From: Oscillospiraceae bacterium
GTDB lineage: Bacteria > Bacillota > Clostridia > Oscillospirales > Oscillospiraceae
Direction: 5' to 3'
Length of the DNA stretch: 13,833 bases
NCBI GenBank assembly: GCA_020025715.1
Contig: JAHHRQ010000049.1
Span: 1-13,833 of the forward strand
This document shows positions 13,665-13,833 of this stretch, one piece after another. Under the pieces are notes generated by a model that saw nothing but the letters and a program-made list of their open reading frames with translations, made no database searches and had not been told where the DNA came from. The position numbers and the translations under genes are program-made. Position 1 is the stretch's first letter; each line of letters opens with the position of its first letter.

Positions 13665-13833
13665 ATGAAAAAGACAGTTAAAATATTAAGTCTTATACTT
13701 GCACTTGCAATGATGCTTTCACTGGCTGCATGCGGCGGCAAAGCACCCGAAACTCCCGCAGCAGAGAATGGAGAAGAGCCCGCAGAAATCGATTACTCCA
13801 CTGCAAGCCTTGATGAAATCAAAGCTGCACTGA
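13665..13833 (+). CDS. Solute-binding lipoprotein, N-terminal fragment (right edge)
   Basis: Open from ATG 13665 to the end of the window: 56 complete codons plus one base. GGAGGA (13652-13657) gives a strong ribosome binding site. The product starts MKKTVKILSLILALAMMLS and has lipobox LAAC, so it should be a lipoprotein acylated at about Cys24. A Gly/Ala/Pro/Glu-rich linker follows, then IDYSTASLDEIKAAL. A linker followed by a Ser-Leu-Asp-Glu-Ile-Lys stretch is common at the start of amino-acid-type ABC substrate-binding proteins, so that is the best guess, but the binding domain itself is outside the window. The final TGA-like triplet of the window is out of frame. It has its own promoter and is separate from the metal importer. 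Confidence 0.8.
   Translation, partial: MKKTVKILSLILALAMMLSLAACGGKAPETPAAENGEEPAEIDYSTASLDEIKAAL

Noticed and set aside
13831..13833. TGA at the very end of the window, seemingly closing the last lipoprotein frame
   Set aside because: In the reading frame from ATG 13665 the last full codon is CTG (13830-13832), so the TGA is out of frame and the gene continues beyond the window.
1..13833. CRISPR arrays, insertion sequences, tRNA or rRNA genes, and riboswitch-like leaders
   Set aside because: No regularly spaced repeats, transposase-like frames, tRNA-like folds or long structured leaders were seen; leaders are only about 20-40 bases.

Overview
The window looks like chromosomal DNA from a low-to-mid GC Firmicute of the class Clostridia, probably a gut Oscillospiraceae/Ruminococcaceae-type organism. 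The reasons are strong GGAGG ribosome binding sites, some TTG starts, AT-rich intergenic DNA carrying clear sigma-A type promoters, lipoboxes, and the recJ-rel-dtd-hydrolase gene order typical of Firmicutes. The exact taxon is inference. There is no sign of a phage, insertion sequence, CRISPR array, rRNA or tRNA. The longest stretches without a gene are 4518-4759 (242 bases) and 13474-13664 (191 bases). Both hold only promoters, terminators and candidate operators.

Layout. (1) 1-804, minus strand: 5' part of a tRNA-dihydrouridine synthase that runs off the left edge. (2) 939-2525, plus strand, divergent from it: a large unrecognised membrane protein with a glycine-heptad coiled coil. It is the least explained gene here. 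A near-perfect 15-bp-arm hairpin at 2531-2561 ends this gene and the convergent galE. (3) 2572-4517, minus strand: a two-gene UDP-sugar unit, a sugar-1-phosphate nucleotidyltransferase followed by galE, with a promoter and an operator-like inverted repeat upstream. (4) 4760-10164, minus strand: recJ, rel (bifunctional (p)ppGpp enzyme), dtd and an MBL-fold hydrolase, tightly packed and ending in a hairpin terminator. This block links DNA repair, the stringent response and aminoacyl-tRNA proofreading. The apt gene often found between recJ and rel is absent. (5) 10233-10814, minus strand: a LOG-family nucleotide phosphoribohydrolase under a consensus promoter. (6) 10947-13473, plus strand: a zinc/manganese-type ABC importer in the order binding lipoprotein, ATPase, permease, with overlapping start and stop codons, followed by a 16-bp-stem terminator. 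(7) 13665-13833, plus strand: the start of another solute-binding lipoprotein, with its own promoter, cut by the right edge.

Most of the window is housekeeping. The items most worth a second look are the glycine-heptad membrane protein, the atypical metal-ligand region of the ZnuA-like protein, the inverted repeat lying across the promoter of the UDP-sugar unit, and the inverted repeat around the -10 box of the last gene. I did not find a convincing new multi-gene system.
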